From assembly GCA_024279255.1 (NCBI GenBank), contig JAJRRT010000025.1, positions 1-64,000 of the forward strand: a DNA stretch of 64,000 nucleotides, in the 5' to 3' direction. The DNA comes from Deltaproteobacteria bacterium (GTDB lineage Bacteria; Desulfobacterota; Desulfuromonadia; Desulfuromonadales; Geopsychrobacteraceae). The translations under genes were made by a program, and so were the position numbers. Positions within the stretch are counted from its first letter, which is position 1. Each line of letters starts with the position of its first letter. Below the pieces are notes generated by a model, which ran no database searches, was not told where the DNA came from, and worked only from the letters and a program-made list of their open reading frames with translations. Positions 9,223-18,355 of the stretch are shown here, piece by piece.

Positions 9223-10053
9223 CTAAATGGCCATCCCTTCAAGTCGACGAATCCGCTCCGCCATCGGTGGGTGAGTAGAAAAGAGCGCCCGCATACCACC
9301 GGCTCGCAGCGGATTGACAATAAACATATGGGCCGTTGCTTCATTGACCTTGGCCATCGGTAACTGCCGATTCGAGGTTTCAAGCTTGTTCAAAGCGCTG
9401 GCGAGAGAAGCTGGGTTACCGCAAAACTTTGCACCTGTCGCATCGGCACCATATTCACGGGAACGCGAGATCGCCATCTGCACCAGCATCGCAGCAATCG
9501 GGCCCAAAATCATCAAGACAATCATCGCCAGCGGGTTGCTGTCTTCATCATCGCGCCCACCACCAAAGATCATCGACCATTGAGCCATATGAGCCAGCCA
9601 ACTGATCGCACCAGCAATGGTCGCTGCGATCGAGCCGATCAGAATATCGCGGTTCTGAACATGGGCCAGTTCATGCGCCATGACCCCCATCAACTCGTCG
9701 CGCGAAAGAATCTGCATAATCCCTTCGGTCGCAGCAACGACAGCGTGTTCAGGATTGCGCCCGGTAGCAAAGGCGTTGGGAGTCGATTGCGGCAGGACGT
9801 AGACCTTTGGCATGGGCAACTGATTGCGTTGGCAAAGCTCGGCAACAACTTCGTATAAAGTTCCGTTCAGAACCTCTTCTCCGCGATACATCTTGACCAC
9901 GATCTTGTCGGAAAACCAGTAGGAACCGAGATTCATGACCGCGGCCATCACCAGAGCAAAGAGGGCACCGCCCTGTCCACCAAGGGCACCACCAAGAAAA
10001 ACTAGCACCAGGGTTAACAGGGTCATCAACATGACGGTTTTAGCGGTATTCAT
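9223..10053 (-). CDS. htpX: HtpX membrane zinc metalloprotease
   Basis: 276 residues starting at the ATG at 10053, chosen because AAGGAA precedes it; a longer frame upstream has no such support. Two N-terminal hydrophobic segments are followed by the HEXXH zinc motif [10 protein letters not shown], two further membrane segments (about 140-195), and [11 protein letters not shown] with the third zinc-ligand Glu. It matches the inner-membrane M48B peptidase that degrades damaged membrane proteins together with FtsH. It lies downstream of a palindromic repeat that separates it from DUF116, so it may have its own promoter. Confidence 0.96.
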   Translation of the reverse strand: MNTAKTVMLMTLLTLVLVFLGGALGGQGGALFALVMAAVMNLGSYWFSDKIVVKMYRGEEVLNGTLYEVVAELCQRNQLPMPKVYVLPQSTPNAFATGRNPEHAVVAATEGIMQILSRDELMGVMAHELAHVQNRDILIGSIAATIAGAISWLAHMAQWSMIFGGGRDDEDSNPLAMIVLMILGPIAAMLVQMAISRSREYGADATGAKFCGNPASLASALNKLETSNRQLPMAKVNEATAHMFIVNPLRAGGMRALFSTHPPMAERIRRLEGMAI

Positions 10054-10084
10054 TGTGCTATTCCTTTTTTTCCGATTACTTTCA

Positions 10085-10203
10085 TTGAATTTGGGCTTGT
10101 CGAAACGGCTCAACTGCAAGGCATGCGCAACCGCTTCTTCCGAAGCGTAGCAAAGCTACGTTGAGGGGGAACGGGGAAGCATAACGCCGCAGATGGGCGG
10201 TTT
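10085..10203. repeat. intergenic palindromic repeat, copy 1
   Basis: A non-coding ~115-bp element between DUF116 and htpX. It contains a perfect central hairpin CGTAGC-aaa-GCTACG (10144-10158) and imperfect outer inverted repeats (CTGCAAGGCATGCG near 10112 against GCATAACGCCGCAG near 10180). It shares its plan and several blocks (CAAGGC, GGCATGC, GC(A/G)TAACG(C/T)CGC-like) with the element at 30366-30487. It looks like a REP/MITE-type mobile palindrome; only two copies are in view. Confidence 0.5.
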
Positions 10204-10998
10204 TCACAAGACTTCACCGCCCCCCGCTGCGGGGATGACATACTCCTCCAACGCTTGCTCAACCTCGGAGAGCAGGATAGTGGTATTAAAACAAGGGCCG
10301 TTCGGGCGCTTGTTAAGAATACCGACTACTGGCAGCGGGTAGGCATCACGTATCCCCGAGGTTAAATCTCGCTCACAGGCCACCGCTACGATTAATTTTG
10401 GACGCTTCTCAACAATAAGCTTGCGAGCCAGAGTCCCTCCCGTGGCAACCGCCATTTCAATGCCGAATTTTTGAGCGAGCTCGAGCAAACCGCTAATATC
10501 GCATTTGCCACACCTCACACACTTTTCAACATCGCCGGTAATCTTGATTGCACAGTCAAACATCTGGATACAGTGTGGCAACAGAATCAAGGTCCGCTCG
10601 GCAGGGACCCGTAACCTGCGGGTATGGACCAGTTGATTGTTGAGAACAATAAACGAGCGCTGCAAAATATCACGGTCAACACCGAACAGCTTACCGAGGA
10701 AGATGATCGCCGGGAAGAGATAGCGAACCACCAGCCCACGCAATGACTGGAGCAAAAACAGGTCACGCCCAGTCAGCAGAGTCAACACCAACAGACCGAG
10801 GCTGCCAACAATAAAGAGCGCCAGAATCGTCAGAAAAACGCCGAAGACAACCGGCAGCACCGGATGTATATTTTCCAGCCCGACACTCGGCACCCACCAG
10901 AGTAGAAACGCCAAGCCCAGAACCAGCAGTCCACCGATCGCCAGCAGAAGAATAAACAGCCGCTTGCGCGGCTGCTGAATATGTTCAGGTCCGGTCAT
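10204..10998 (-). CDS. DUF116 family membrane protein
   Basis: 264 residues. Three N-terminal hydrophobic segments (about 13-35, 45-80, 90-105) anchor it in the membrane. The soluble part has the DUF116 hallmarks: LPHCIQMFDC, a four-Cys motif CVRCGKCD likely to bind an FeS cluster or zinc, AVATGGTLARKLI, VAVACERDL and GILNKRPNGPC. The family's function is unknown. It lies 9 bp after fmt, an arrangement seen in other deltaproteobacteria, which suggests co-expression with the formylation/deformylation pair without proving a shared task. Its last bases border the palindromic repeat. Confidence 0.9.
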   Translation of the reverse strand: MTGPEHIQQPRKRLFILLLAIGGLLVLGLAFLLWWVPSVGLENIHPVLPVVFGVFLTILALFIVGSLGLLVLTLLTGRDLFLLQSLRGLVVRYLFPAIIFLGKLFGVDRDILQRSFIVLNNQLVHTRRLRVPAERTLILLPHCIQMFDCAIKITGDVEKCVRCGKCDISGLLELAQKFGIEMAVATGGTLARKLIVEKRPKLIVAVACERDLTSGIRDAYPLPVVGILNKRPNGPCFNTTILLSEVEQALEEYVIPAAGGGEVL

Positions 10999-11007
10999 AA
11001 CTTCTAC

Positions 11008-11949
11008 CTACTTCCCCAATTGACTACCAACAGGCAGACTATGTCCGCGCAAAAAATCGGCCGCCTCCATCTTACGCTTCCCTGGCAGTTGCAGCTCGCC
11101 AATCCGCAGAACACCGTCGCCACAAGCGATCCTCACTCCGGTTTCGTCGGCACTAACAACCGATCCCGCTTCGCCTGTTCCGGCTTCAACTGAAGTTCTG
11201 GATATTTTAAGGGTTTCGCCTCCAAGGCTTGAGTAAACCGCTGGCCAAGGATCAAGACCCCGCACCAAATTGTGTATCTGCACGGCAGGCAGACTCCAAT
11301 CGATCAGGCCGTCCTCCTTTTTCATCATCGAAGCATAGCAAGTTTCGGCATCATCCTGTTTTTCAGCCTTGAGTGTTCCGGCGCAGAGCTGACGCAAAGT
11401 CTCATCCATCGCCTCGCGCCCCAGCGGGGCCATACGAGCATACAACTGACCAGCGGTTTCATCAGCACCGATGGTCAGGGTCCGCTTGACAAGCATGTCG
11501 CCGGTATCGAGGCCAATATCCATCAACATGGTCGTTACGCCAGTCTCTGTTCCGCCGTCGACAATCACCTTATTGATCGGTGCCGCACCTCTATATTTCG
11601 GCAAGAGTGAAGCGTGCACGTTGATGCAGCCGTATTGCGGAATATCGAGTACCACCTGCGGCAAAATCTGGCCGTATGCGACCACCACAATCAAGTCAGG
11701 TTCGAGTAATCTCAGCTCTTCAACAGCCACAGGGTCACGTAGCTTCTGGGGCTGAAAAACCGGAATTGTATGCTGCAATGCCAATTCTTTAACTGGTGGC
11801 GGTGTTAATTTTTTGCCCCGCCCCTTGGGCCGATCCGGCTGAGTATAGACTCCGACCATCTGCACTCCGGCCTCGATGAGGCCGCGCATAGTGTCCAGAG
11901 CAAAATCAGGGGTTCCCATGAAGACGGTACGGATATCCTGAGGAATCAT
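11008..11949 (-). CDS. fmt: methionyl-tRNA formyltransferase
   Basis: 313 residues, the normal length. The formyl-donor domain shows VFMGTPDFA, QPDRPKGRGK (the basic loop that contacts initiator tRNA), the catalytic NVHASLLPKYRGAAPI (Asn, His) and DTGDML (Asp). A C-terminal OB-like domain follows (ACGDGVLRIGELQLPGKRKM). It formylates Met-tRNAfMet for translation initiation. It overlaps the def stop by ATGA at 11946-11949, the classic def-fmt coupling. Confidence 0.98.
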   Translation of the reverse strand: MIPQDIRTVFMGTPDFALDTMRGLIEAGVQMVGVYTQPDRPKGRGKKLTPPPVKELALQHTIPVFQPQKLRDPVAVEELRLLEPDLIVVVAYGQILPQVVLDIPQYGCINVHASLLPKYRGAAPINKVIVDGGTETGVTTMLMDIGLDTGDMLVKRTLTIGADETAGQLYARMAPLGREAMDETLRQLCAGTLKAEKQDDAETCYASMMKKEDGLIDWSLPAVQIHNLVRGLDPWPAVYSSLGGETLKISRTSVEAGTGEAGSVVSADETGVRIACGDGVLRIGELQLPGKRKMEAADFLRGHSLPVGSQLGK

Positions 11950-12461
11950 GCTTCTGCTTTCTCCTGCATCAGTTTCTTGTATTTCTTGCGGAAAATCGAT
12001 TTTTTTAAAGGAGAGAGGTGATCGACAAAGAGGATTCCCTGCAGGTGATCAATTTCATGTTGCATCGCCACTGCTAACAGACCTTCGGCCTGCCGCAGAT
12101 GCGACTTACCTTCAGCATCCTGATAGGACATAGTTACCCGACTGAAACGCTTAACCGGGGCATAGTATTCGGGGACTGAAAGGCAACCCTCTTCTTCGTA
12201 GGATTCCCCCTCTTTTTCAACAATTTCAGGATTCACGGCGACAATCAAATCGGCCGGATTCTCCGAACCGGAACAATCCATAACGATCAAGCGCCTCAGC
12301 TCTCCGACTTGAGGCGCCGCCAGGCCAACACCCGGAGCATCGTACATGGTCTCGACCATGTCTTCGACAAGTTGCTTCAGCTCAGCATCAAACTCGGTCA
12401 CTGGCTTCGAAACCTGTTTGAGGAGCGGTTCTGGGTAATGGAGGATATTTAGAACGGCCAT
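11946..12461 (-). CDS. def: peptide deformylase
   Basis: 171 residues. The three PDF motifs are present: GVGLAAPQVG (motif 1), EEGCLSVP (motif 2, metal-binding Cys) and QHEIDHLQG (motif 3, HEXXH). It removes the N-formyl group from nascent proteins. The start ATG at 12461 has AAGGAC upstream. It is the first gene of the long minus-strand run continuing through fmt. Confidence 0.98.
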   Translation of the reverse strand: MAVLNILHYPEPLLKQVSKPVTEFDAELKQLVEDMVETMYDAPGVGLAAPQVGELRRLIVMDCSGSENPADLIVAVNPEIVEKEGESYEEEGCLSVPEYYAPVKRFSRVTMSYQDAEGKSHLRQAEGLLAVAMQHEIDHLQGILFVDHLSPLKKSIFRKKYKKLMQEKAEA

Positions 12462-12546
12462 CGCCGGACAGTCCTTTCAAAAATGGGTCAACAAACGAAA
12501 GCTCACCAATCCCTTGTTCCGATTCTGCAACTCTCAACCGAACGGA

Positions 12547-12571
12547 AAAAACTCCTTTCCCAGGGAGTTTT
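12547..12571 (-). terminator. Rho-independent terminator after the PD40 lipoprotein gene
   Basis: Read on the minus strand, AAAACTCC and GGAGTTTT form an 8-bp stem around a 9-nt loop and are followed by TTTTTT. It lies 66 bp after the stop of the upstream lipoprotein gene and just before def, and so separates the tatD operon from the def operon. Confidence 0.85.
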
Positions 12572-12637
12572 AGACTGAATCTTCATGATACGTGGGACTC
12601 CGGTGGCAGTCAACCGAATCAGGGCCAGCACTCTGAC

Positions 12638-13558
12638 TCAGGGTCGGACCATTCGATAGAGATCAAAATTAACCTCGCCAGCTTTCCGCAAGTGAAAATA
12701 AAGGATCTTTTCATCCGGTGAAAGTGTCGGAGCCTCAAAGAACCCGCTGAGGCCGCTAATCTTCAGCGGAACGCCAAATGCCGATGTCAGGCTGGAGCGA
12801 GTCGCACGCCACATCGAGGTCGTCAGGGTTGCCAGCTCAAGCCGGGTAAAGAAAAACTCCAGACCGTCGCGCGAGATACAGGCCGCGTACTCCAGATCCG
12901 AAGTGTTGATATTGGCAAAGATAGTGCCACTGTCGGGCTGACGAACAAACCCGCTCCCTGAATCGACCGCATAGAAAAAATTGGACACATCTGGAAAGGG
13001 GTTGCCACTGAAAGTACCGTCAACAGTGTAAAGCGTCGTCCCGTCCGGGCTGACCTCGATATCGAAATTCAGGTGGCCCAGGGTGTCTTCGTCGAGATTG
13101 GGCACAACGGCGAGATTGTTGACGATATTTACCGACAACGGATCAAAATCTCCGACATAGATTGTATCGAAAATACTGGCGTTGTTCGGCGGATAATTAA
13201 AGGTCGAAATATAATAGAACCGTCCATTGTCATCCAGCGTCGGTACCCCTTCAACCGCCGGGGTATTCAATACCGAAAATGGTGCAACATAGGTAAAGGT
13301 GTCACTCGGGCTGTCGTAGGAAGCGGAGTAAATATCCTTGTTGACGCCCATGTCGTTGAAGAATAGATAGTTCCCGTCACGACTGATGAACGGTTCCATG
13401 ATATCTCCAACATAACCCTGAATGAGAACTTGTTCGGGTGCGCCAAAGGCCGTGTAGTCAGCTGGGACACTGGGCGCAGGGGAACTCCCACCCCCACCGC
13501 CGCAGGCGACAAGCAGGCTCAACATTAGCAATACAAGATGATTGATAAATCGTTTCAT
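12638..13558 (-). CDS. lipoprotein with PD40/WD40-like beta-propeller repeats
   Basis: 306 residues. A lipoprotein signal ends at the lipobox LVAC (Cys19), followed by a Gly/Ser linker. The mature part contains repeated segments of the TolB-type PD40 form: ISRDGNYLFFND, LDDNGRFYYIST, VSPDGTTLYTVDG, ISRDGLEFFFTR and LSPDEKILYFH, predicting a beta-propeller. The family often senses or binds partners in the periplasm; no enzymatic residues are evident. Its start overlaps the stop of the TauE-like gene by ATGA (13555-13558), so the two are coupled. It ends the tatD-tcdA-tauE operon. Confidence 0.82.
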   Translation of the reverse strand: MKRFINHLVLLMLSLLVACGGGGGSSPAPSVPADYTAFGAPEQVLIQGYVGDIMEPFISRDGNYLFFNDMGVNKDIYSASYDSPSDTFTYVAPFSVLNTPAVEGVPTLDDNGRFYYISTFNYPPNNASIFDTIYVGDFDPLSVNIVNNLAVVPNLDEDTLGHLNFDIEVSPDGTTLYTVDGTFSGNPFPDVSNFFYAVDSGSGFVRQPDSGTIFANINTSDLEYAACISRDGLEFFFTRLELATLTTSMWRATRSSLTSAFGVPLKISGLSGFFEAPTLSPDEKILYFHLRKAGEVNFDLYRMVRP

Positions 13559-14310
13559 GGGAAAAAGAACAGCTTCAGCGCAAAGATCGCCACAGTCCCC
13601 GTCACGACCTTCCTGATCCAGTCATGCCCCTTGGCAACCGCCAGTTTCGGGCCGATCGACCCACCGATTGAGTTACCTGCAGCCAGGGCAAATCCGAGTA
13701 GATAATTTACCTGTCCATGATAAATAAAAACCCCGAGGGCGATAAAGGTGTAGGCGAAAATAACGAACACCTTGATTGCATTAATACGGACCAGATCGAG
13801 ACCGTGAACCAGTAGCGCGCTGATAACAATAAAACCGACTCCAGCCTGAACAAAGCCGCCATAAACCCCAACGCCAAAAAAACTGATCACCAGAATCAGC
13901 TTACGCATCGGGCTAAAGACCACCTCTTGCTGGCGGAAGCGTTTCATCGGATCGACTGCCGTAAAAATCAGCACCCCCAGCATGATCAGAGCCAGGATTC
14001 GCTTGAACATCAGGTCATCAAGGCTGATCGCCATATTGGCACCCAACCAACTACCAAGCAGAGCGGGCGGCGTACAAAGGAGCGCCAGTTCCAATGGCAT
14101 GACGCCCTTCTGGCGGAATCCCCGAATGGCAAAGATATTCTGGCAAAAGATCGCGATGCGATTGGTCCCGTTGGCCACCGCGGACGGCAGCCCCATAAAG
14201 ATCAGCAGCGGGAGAGTCAACAACGAGCCCCCTCCGGCCAGAACATTGAGAATGCCGGCGACAATGCCTACTGTAACAAGAAGCGGGATTTGCCAGAATA
14301 AAGGATCCAT
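13555..14310 (-). CDS. TauE/SafE family (sulfite/sulfoacetate exporter-like) membrane protein
   Basis: About 251 residues from the ATG at 14310. That start is preferred over an upstream GTG because GAGG is placed 5 bases before it and it clears the tcdA stop. The protein has about 8 hydrophobic segments in two halves. The first contains GILNVLAGGGSLLTLPLLIFMGLP and ANGTNR, the second GVGVYGGFVQAGVGF, the repeated signature of TauE/SafE. Family members export small organosulfur or other anions; the substrate here is not deducible. It is the third gene of the tatD operon. Confidence 0.88.
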   Translation of the reverse strand: MDPLFWQIPLLVTVGIVAGILNVLAGGGSLLTLPLLIFMGLPSAVANGTNRIAIFCQNIFAIRGFRQKGVMPLELALLCTPPALLGSWLGANMAISLDDLMFKRILALIMLGVLIFTAVDPMKRFRQQEVVFSPMRKLILVISFFGVGVYGGFVQAGVGFIVISALLVHGLDLVRINAIKVFVIFAYTFIALGVFIYHGQVNYLLGFALAAGNSIGGSIGPKLAVAKGHDWIRKVVTGTVAIFALKLFFFP

Positions 14311-14317
14311 ATAGACC

Positions 14318-15085
14318 TCAGTCGATTTCACTCAGCTGGCGGATGACTTCACCCGCCATGGTCAAACCAAAGATCGGCGGGATGTACGAAGAACTTCCGA
14401 GGATAACCCGCCGATCATCACAACTCCAGCGCTGTTCCTCTTTGTTGGGACACACACAATTCTCGGCACAGACTGCAGTTTCATCACTTAAGGGACGGAA
14501 CTCCTCAGTTGAAAACACAACCTGCACCCCCTTGGAAATTCTGCGCTTGCGCAGCTCCTTGCGGATAATCCGCGCCAACCGACATTTTTCGGTTTTGCTG
14601 ATATCGGCAACCTTGATTTGAATCGGATCAACCTTGTTCGCCGCGCCCATTGAGCTGATAATCGGCAATTTGCGTTGCACGCAGCTTTCGAGCAAATGCA
14701 GCTTGGCGGTAATATGATCGATACAATCGAGCACGTAATCGTAACCCGGTCCAAGCAGCTCGTCGCTCGCCTCGGCATCGTAAAAACGGTGGATCGGGAC
14801 AACGAGCGCCCTCGGGTTAATCTGGCGACAACGTTCGGCCATGGCTTCAACCTTTTGCTGTCCGATGGTGCTGTTCAAAGCATGGATCTGGCGATTGACG
14901 TTGGTCACGCAGATCTCATCAAAATCGACCAGAGTCAGATGCCCAACCCCGGCGCGCGCCAGCGCCTCGGCCGCATAACTGCCAACCCCACCGATTCCAA
15001 AAATCACAACACGAGCAGCCTGCAGCTTATCCATCCCCTCACCGCCCACCAGTAAACGCATCCGACTGAATCTATGTTCACTCAC
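14318..15085 (-). CDS. tcdA: tRNA threonylcarbamoyladenosine dehydratase (TcdA/CsdL, ThiF/E1-like)
   Basis: 255 residues. The E1-like fold is shown by the nucleotide-binding GIGGVGSYAAEALARAG, then LVDFDEICVTNVNRQ and the adenylation residues DCIDHITAK. The Cys pair region CAENCVCP matches TcdA. The enzyme cyclises t6A37 of ANN-decoding tRNAs to ct6A with ATP. Start is GTG at 15085 with AGGA upstream, two bases after the tatD stop. ThiF/MoeB homologues are the alternative, but no ThiS or MoaD partner is nearby. Confidence 0.92.
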   Translation of the reverse strand: MSEHRFSRMRLLVGGEGMDKLQAARVVIFGIGGVGSYAAEALARAGVGHLTLVDFDEICVTNVNRQIHALNSTIGQQKVEAMAERCRQINPRALVVPIHRFYDAEASDELLGPGYDYVLDCIDHITAKLHLLESCVQRKLPIISSMGAANKVDPIQIKVADISKTEKCRLARIIRKELRKRRISKGVQVVFSTEEFRPLSDETAVCAENCVCPNKEEQRWSCDDRRVILGSSSYIPPIFGLTMAGEVIRQLSEID

Positions 15086-15087
15086 TC

Positions 15088-15837
15088 TTATTTATCCTGT
15101 AATTTCAAAAGGCGGCGGGCGTTCGCCGTTGTTATTTTCGCCGTTTCTTCCATGGTCCATCCCCGCAATTCTGCCAGTTTGCGCGCGACATCGATCAATA
15201 CCTCAGACCCAGTCGCCATGTCGGGAGCATCAGTTTCAAGCACCAGCATATCGGTGGGAAGCTGTTCAACCACAGCGGGCAACTTGCGAGCATTTTCACG
15301 CAACAACACTGGTCCAACCCCGATCAAAAGGCCAATTTCGATTGCCTGCCGTGCCGTTTCAACGCTACCTGAAAACCCATGCAAAATGCCGCCAACCGCG
15401 CCAACGCCAGCTTGGCGTAGAATCCCCAGGACTTCGGAAATTTTCTTACGACAATGGATCAGCACCGGAAGCCCGGCAGAGATTGCGACCTCAACCTGCC
15501 CTCGAAATGCATTCTCCTGCAATTGCAGATCAACTTCAAGCACCGCATCAAGACCGATTTCGCCAACTGCAACGACCTGAGGCAGACAGCATAACTCACG
15601 TAGTTGCTCGGCGACAGAAGCACTCCACTCTGCAGCACACATCGGATGCAGACCCGGCGCAGCATAAACAGACCGATGCAGACGTGCAAGCTCGATGAGA
15701 TTATCCCAGTCGGCAGAGCGCACTCCGGGCTGCAAGAGCAGTTCGATCCCTACCTGAGTCGCCCTCTCTATCCGCCGTGGCACAGGGTCCCGCCATTCTG
15801 GCGCCAGCAGGTGGATATGCGTATCGCTGAAGATCAT
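15088..15837 (-). CDS. TatD family metal-dependent hydrolase/DNase
   Basis: 249 residues. It starts with the metal motif DTHIHL, and also has GLHPMCA, AVGEIGLDAV (metal-binding Glu), PVLIHCRK (His), GILHGFSGS (His) and ETDAPD (Asp): the full metal-ligand set of the TatD amidohydrolase branch. Relatives are 3'-5' exonucleases or D-aminoacyl-tRNA deacylases; which activity applies is not visible. First gene of the tatD-tcdA-tauE-lipoprotein operon. Confidence 0.9.
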   Translation of the reverse strand: MIFSDTHIHLLAPEWRDPVPRRIERATQVGIELLLQPGVRSADWDNLIELARLHRSVYAAPGLHPMCAAEWSASVAEQLRELCCLPQVVAVGEIGLDAVLEVDLQLQENAFRGQVEVAISAGLPVLIHCRKKISEVLGILRQAGVGAVGGILHGFSGSVETARQAIEIGLLIGVGPVLLRENARKLPAVVEQLPTDMLVLETDAPDMATGSEVLIDVARKLAELRGWTMEETAKITTANARRLLKLQDK

Positions 15838-15930
15838 GAACGCATCCTACTGCCTCCGGTCAGGCAGAGCAATGCTCTGTCATGACCAAACTGTTATAGT
15901 GGTAATCTAACCCGAAAAAAGGAGGACCAA

Positions 15931-16380
15931 ATGCGTATACTTCTAAGCTGTTTTTTGGCCATAATTTTTGCGATTCCCGCACTGGCAACCGATGGGATGA
16001 TCAGCCTGCCCAGCCATCATTCGGTCAGTGATACGAGTGATCGCCTGGTCAAGCTGCTCGAAACGAAAGGGATGACTGTTTTCTCCCGGATCGAGCATGC
16101 CGCCGCAGCGCAGAAGGTCGGCATCAATCTACGACCCACAACCCTGATCATCTTTGGCAACCCCAAGATCGGTAGTCCGCTGATGAAATGCAGCCAGTCT
16201 GCAGGCCTGGACCTGCCACAAAAAGCCTTAATCTACCAGAATGAACAGGGCCAAGTCTGGCTTTCATACAATGATCCCGCCTATCTGAAAGGTCGTCATC
16301 AAATTAAAGGTTGCGAAGAAGTTTTGAATAAGGTCACTGGCGCATTGAACAAATTCGCAACGGGAGCGACAGCAAAATAA
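15931..16380 (+). CDS. DUF302 family periplasmic protein
   Basis: 149 residues with a clear signal peptide (cleavage near ALA-TD). The mature part carries the DUF302 features: VSDTSDRLVKLLETKGMTVFSRIEHAAAAQKVG, then TTLIIFGNPKIGSPLM and DLPQKALIY. The family is common in anaerobes and sulfur-metabolising bacteria; its role is unknown. GGAGG precedes the ATG by 5 bases. A hairpin terminator begins directly at the stop codon, so it is transcribed alone. Confidence 0.9.
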   Translation: MRILLSCFLAIIFAIPALATDGMISLPSHHSVSDTSDRLVKLLETKGMTVFSRIEHAAAAQKVGINLRPTTLIIFGNPKIGSPLMKCSQSAGLDLPQKALIYQNEQGQVWLSYNDPAYLKGRHQIKGCEEVLNKVTGALNKFATGATAK

Positions 16381-16409
16381 ACAACCATGCACGTTCAGTG
16401 CATGGTTGT
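16381..16409 (+). terminator. hairpin terminator after DUF302 gene
   Basis: A perfect 12-bp stem ACAACCATGCAC / GTGCATGGTTGT with a 5-nt loop starts right after the stop codon. The T-run behind it is short (TT), so termination may be moderate. Confidence 0.72.
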
Positions 16410-16440
16410 TTAGACGCTCAAATATCAGAGGAACGAGCTA

Positions 16441-17070
16441 TCAACCCGGACCGGTTTGATAGCGCTGCTTAAGAAGGTTCCGTTCGTAGATGACTTCGGC
16501 CTTCTGTTGTTCGAGGAATTCAACATCCGCCTCCAGGCGTCCGATTTCATCATGGGCCTCTAAGAGTTCAATCAAGAGTAGAGCCTTCTCAGCTTTGCGT
16601 GTATCTCTACTGATTATCAAGTCTTTCATTTCAATAACGTCATCTGCCAGATCGTCCAGCAGTTGGTAACTCTCTTTAATTGAACGATTCGTTTGTTTGA
16701 TCTCCACATTTAACCTGTAGATTTCACGACCATGTTGATGGCCTGAACGGAAACTACCCTCCAGCTCCGGAGGGCAAACATTGTTGAAACTTTGGCCACG
16801 AACCCCGCGCTGAAACCCATGGTTATAAGTACAATATTGCTGAAGGCCCTGTGCGTAGCCGCGCTGATATTGTTCTAAGTCAGGGCTGATATTGAATTCT
16901 GCGCAGGCCTTACGATGATTTCCAATGTAAGAAAGCGCCTGCCCTTTTGAACCATCCTCCAGGCCGATCATTTGCCAGTTTGCATTCAGACATTCAGACT
17001 GGTTTAGAGTGGCGCACCCCCCTAAAAAGATCGAAGCAATAATAAAATATCTTCTAAACCGCGCTATCAT
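16441..17070 (-). CDS. DUF2799 family lipoprotein with C-terminal coiled coil
   Basis: About 209 residues from the ATG at 17070, preferred because GAGG is 5 bases upstream. The lipobox is LGGC (about Cys18). The Cys-rich middle (CLNANW, HRKACAEF, GLQQYCTYNHGFQRG, NNVCPPELEGSFRSG) fits DUF2799. The last ~90 residues are charged heptads with a coiled-coil look (KAEKALLLIELLEAHDEI, then EADVEFLEQQKAE). Its function is unknown; it is probably an outer-membrane-anchored periplasmic protein. It stands alone. Confidence 0.82.
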   Translation of the reverse strand: MIARFRRYFIIASIFLGGCATLNQSECLNANWQMIGLEDGSKGQALSYIGNHRKACAEFNISPDLEQYQRGYAQGLQQYCTYNHGFQRGVRGQSFNNVCPPELEGSFRSGHQHGREIYRLNVEIKQTNRSIKESYQLLDDLADDVIEMKDLIISRDTRKAEKALLLIELLEAHDEIGRLEADVEFLEQQKAEVIYERNLLKQRYQTGPG

Positions 17071-17170
17071 GACAGCCTCGCAAATTTTGGAGAGTAGAAA
17101 CGATTGATTCAAAAAAATAAAACTAAAAACAGATCAGGCGAAATGGATATTGAATGACTGCTTAAAAACA

Positions 17171-17202
17171 ACGAAGGCCGATGCAATGATATCGGCCTTC
17201 GT
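17171..17202 (-). terminator. Rho-independent terminator after acuI
   Basis: A perfect 12-bp stem ACGAAGGCCGAT / ATCGGCCTTCGT with an 8-nt loop. On the minus strand it is followed by TGTTTTTAAG. It lies 24 bp after the stop of the oxidoreductase gene. Confidence 0.92.
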
Positions 17203-17225
17203 CTTCGCTAAAATATACACAGGGC

Positions 17226-18224
17226 TTAATTCTGCAAATTCACCAGTCCCCGTCGCTTGAGGCCACCTTTCAGCATCAACTGAATTTTCTCTTCAAGCCC
17301 CTCAAGAGTCACCTCATCAACCATCGATTCAAGAGCGTCCAGCTTCCATTCAGTCGCTAATTTCTGCCAGACTGCAGTACGGTGGGCCATCGGGCATTCG
17401 GCTGAATCGATTCCGATCAGGCGCACTCCACGCAGAATAAAGGGAAATACGTTGACCGGCAGATCGATCGACCCAACCAATCCGCAGCAGGTAACAACCC
17501 CTCTCGGCTTGGTCGACTTGATCGCGGCCGCCAACAACTCACCACCGACACAGTCAACCACCCCGGCCCACAGAGTCTTCATCATGGGGCGTTCACTTCC
17601 TTCGGTCACGGCAGCACGCTCAATCACTTCTGAAGCACCGATCGATTTCAGATATTCAGCTTCAGCCAGCTTTCCGGTTGCGGCTGTTACCTGATACCCG
17701 GCTTTGGCCAGAATCGCTACGGCCAGACTACCAACACCACCTGTTGCACCGGTTACCAGAATCGGTCCATCTTCCGGCTTCACTCCGCCCTGCACAAGTT
17801 CATAGACCGAAAGTGCTGCAGTCAAACCAGCGGTCCCCTGCATCATGCTCTCTTTAAGACTGAGGCCCGCCGGGAGCTTCAGGGCCCATTTGCTCGGCAC
17901 CCGAATCATCTGCCCGAAACCGCCATCGGTCTCCATCCCCAGATCGTAACTTGTGACAATGACCTGATCACCTGGTGCGAAACTACCATCGCTGCAGCTG
18001 ACAACCTCACCAGCAGCGTCGATTCCAGGGGTATGTGGGAAATTACGTGTAACGCCGGGGTTCCCGGTCGCGGAAAGGGCGTCTTTGAAGTTGAGTGATG
18101 AATAATGGACCCGCACCAGCAACTCGCCTGCGGGCAAATCATCAACACTGCGTTCGACAATATTGCGCTTAAAAACTTTCTTCTCTGGTTGCTCGACCAA
18201 CAAAGCCTTGAATGTTTCCGACAT
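17226..18224 (-). CDS. acuI: MDR-family NADPH oxidoreductase, acrylyl-CoA reductase type (AcuI/YhdH)
   Basis: 332 residues. The pattern is that of YhdH/AcuI: SSLNFKDALSATGNPGVTRNFPHTPGIDAAGEV, then GASTGGVG-like ILVTGATGGVGSLAVAILAK for NADPH, GASEVIER, and a C-terminal RGVRLIGIDSAECP. Zinc ligands of classical alcohol dehydrogenases are absent. AcuI reduces acryloyl-CoA to propionyl-CoA; relatives also act as quinone or enone reductases. It is divergent from an HxlR-type redox regulator, which favours detoxification of electrophiles or quinones. GGGAG supports the ATG. Confidence 0.9.
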   Translation of the reverse strand: MSETFKALLVEQPEKKVFKRNIVERSVDDLPAGELLVRVHYSSLNFKDALSATGNPGVTRNFPHTPGIDAAGEVVSCSDGSFAPGDQVIVTSYDLGMETDGGFGQMIRVPSKWALKLPAGLSLKESMMQGTAGLTAALSVYELVQGGVKPEDGPILVTGATGGVGSLAVAILAKAGYQVTAATGKLAEAEYLKSIGASEVIERAAVTEGSERPMMKTLWAGVVDCVGGELLAAAIKSTKPRGVVTCCGLVGSIDLPVNVFPFILRGVRLIGIDSAECPMAHRTAVWQKLATEWKLDALESMVDEVTLEGLEEKIQLMLKGGLKRRGLVNLQN

Positions 18225-18290
18225 AGTTTATCTCCCTTGATAAATTCACAGTTGATTCGCTAAACTTAAACGACTACTATATAAAACTCA

Positions 18291-18318
18291 AGTACCAACT
18301 ATAAGGTCATGTAGTACC
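18291..18318. promoter_or_regulatory. candidate HxlR operator between acuI and the regulator
   Basis: AGTACC occurs at 18291-18296 and again at 18313-18318, 22 bp apart (two helical turns) in the 131-bp divergent promoter region. TACTAT-type sequence also occurs at 18275 and 18327. QorR/YodB-like HxlR proteins use TAC/GTA-type half-sites, so this is the natural operator candidate; it is inferred from position and pattern only. Confidence 0.4.
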
Positions 18319-18355
18319 CAAAAAGATACTATTGTTAAATCACTGAGGAATATCG

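Noticed and set aside
10144-10158. GCAAAGC-containing hairpin as riboswitch
   Set aside because: It is the central hairpin of the palindromic repeat and lacks all other aptamer elements.
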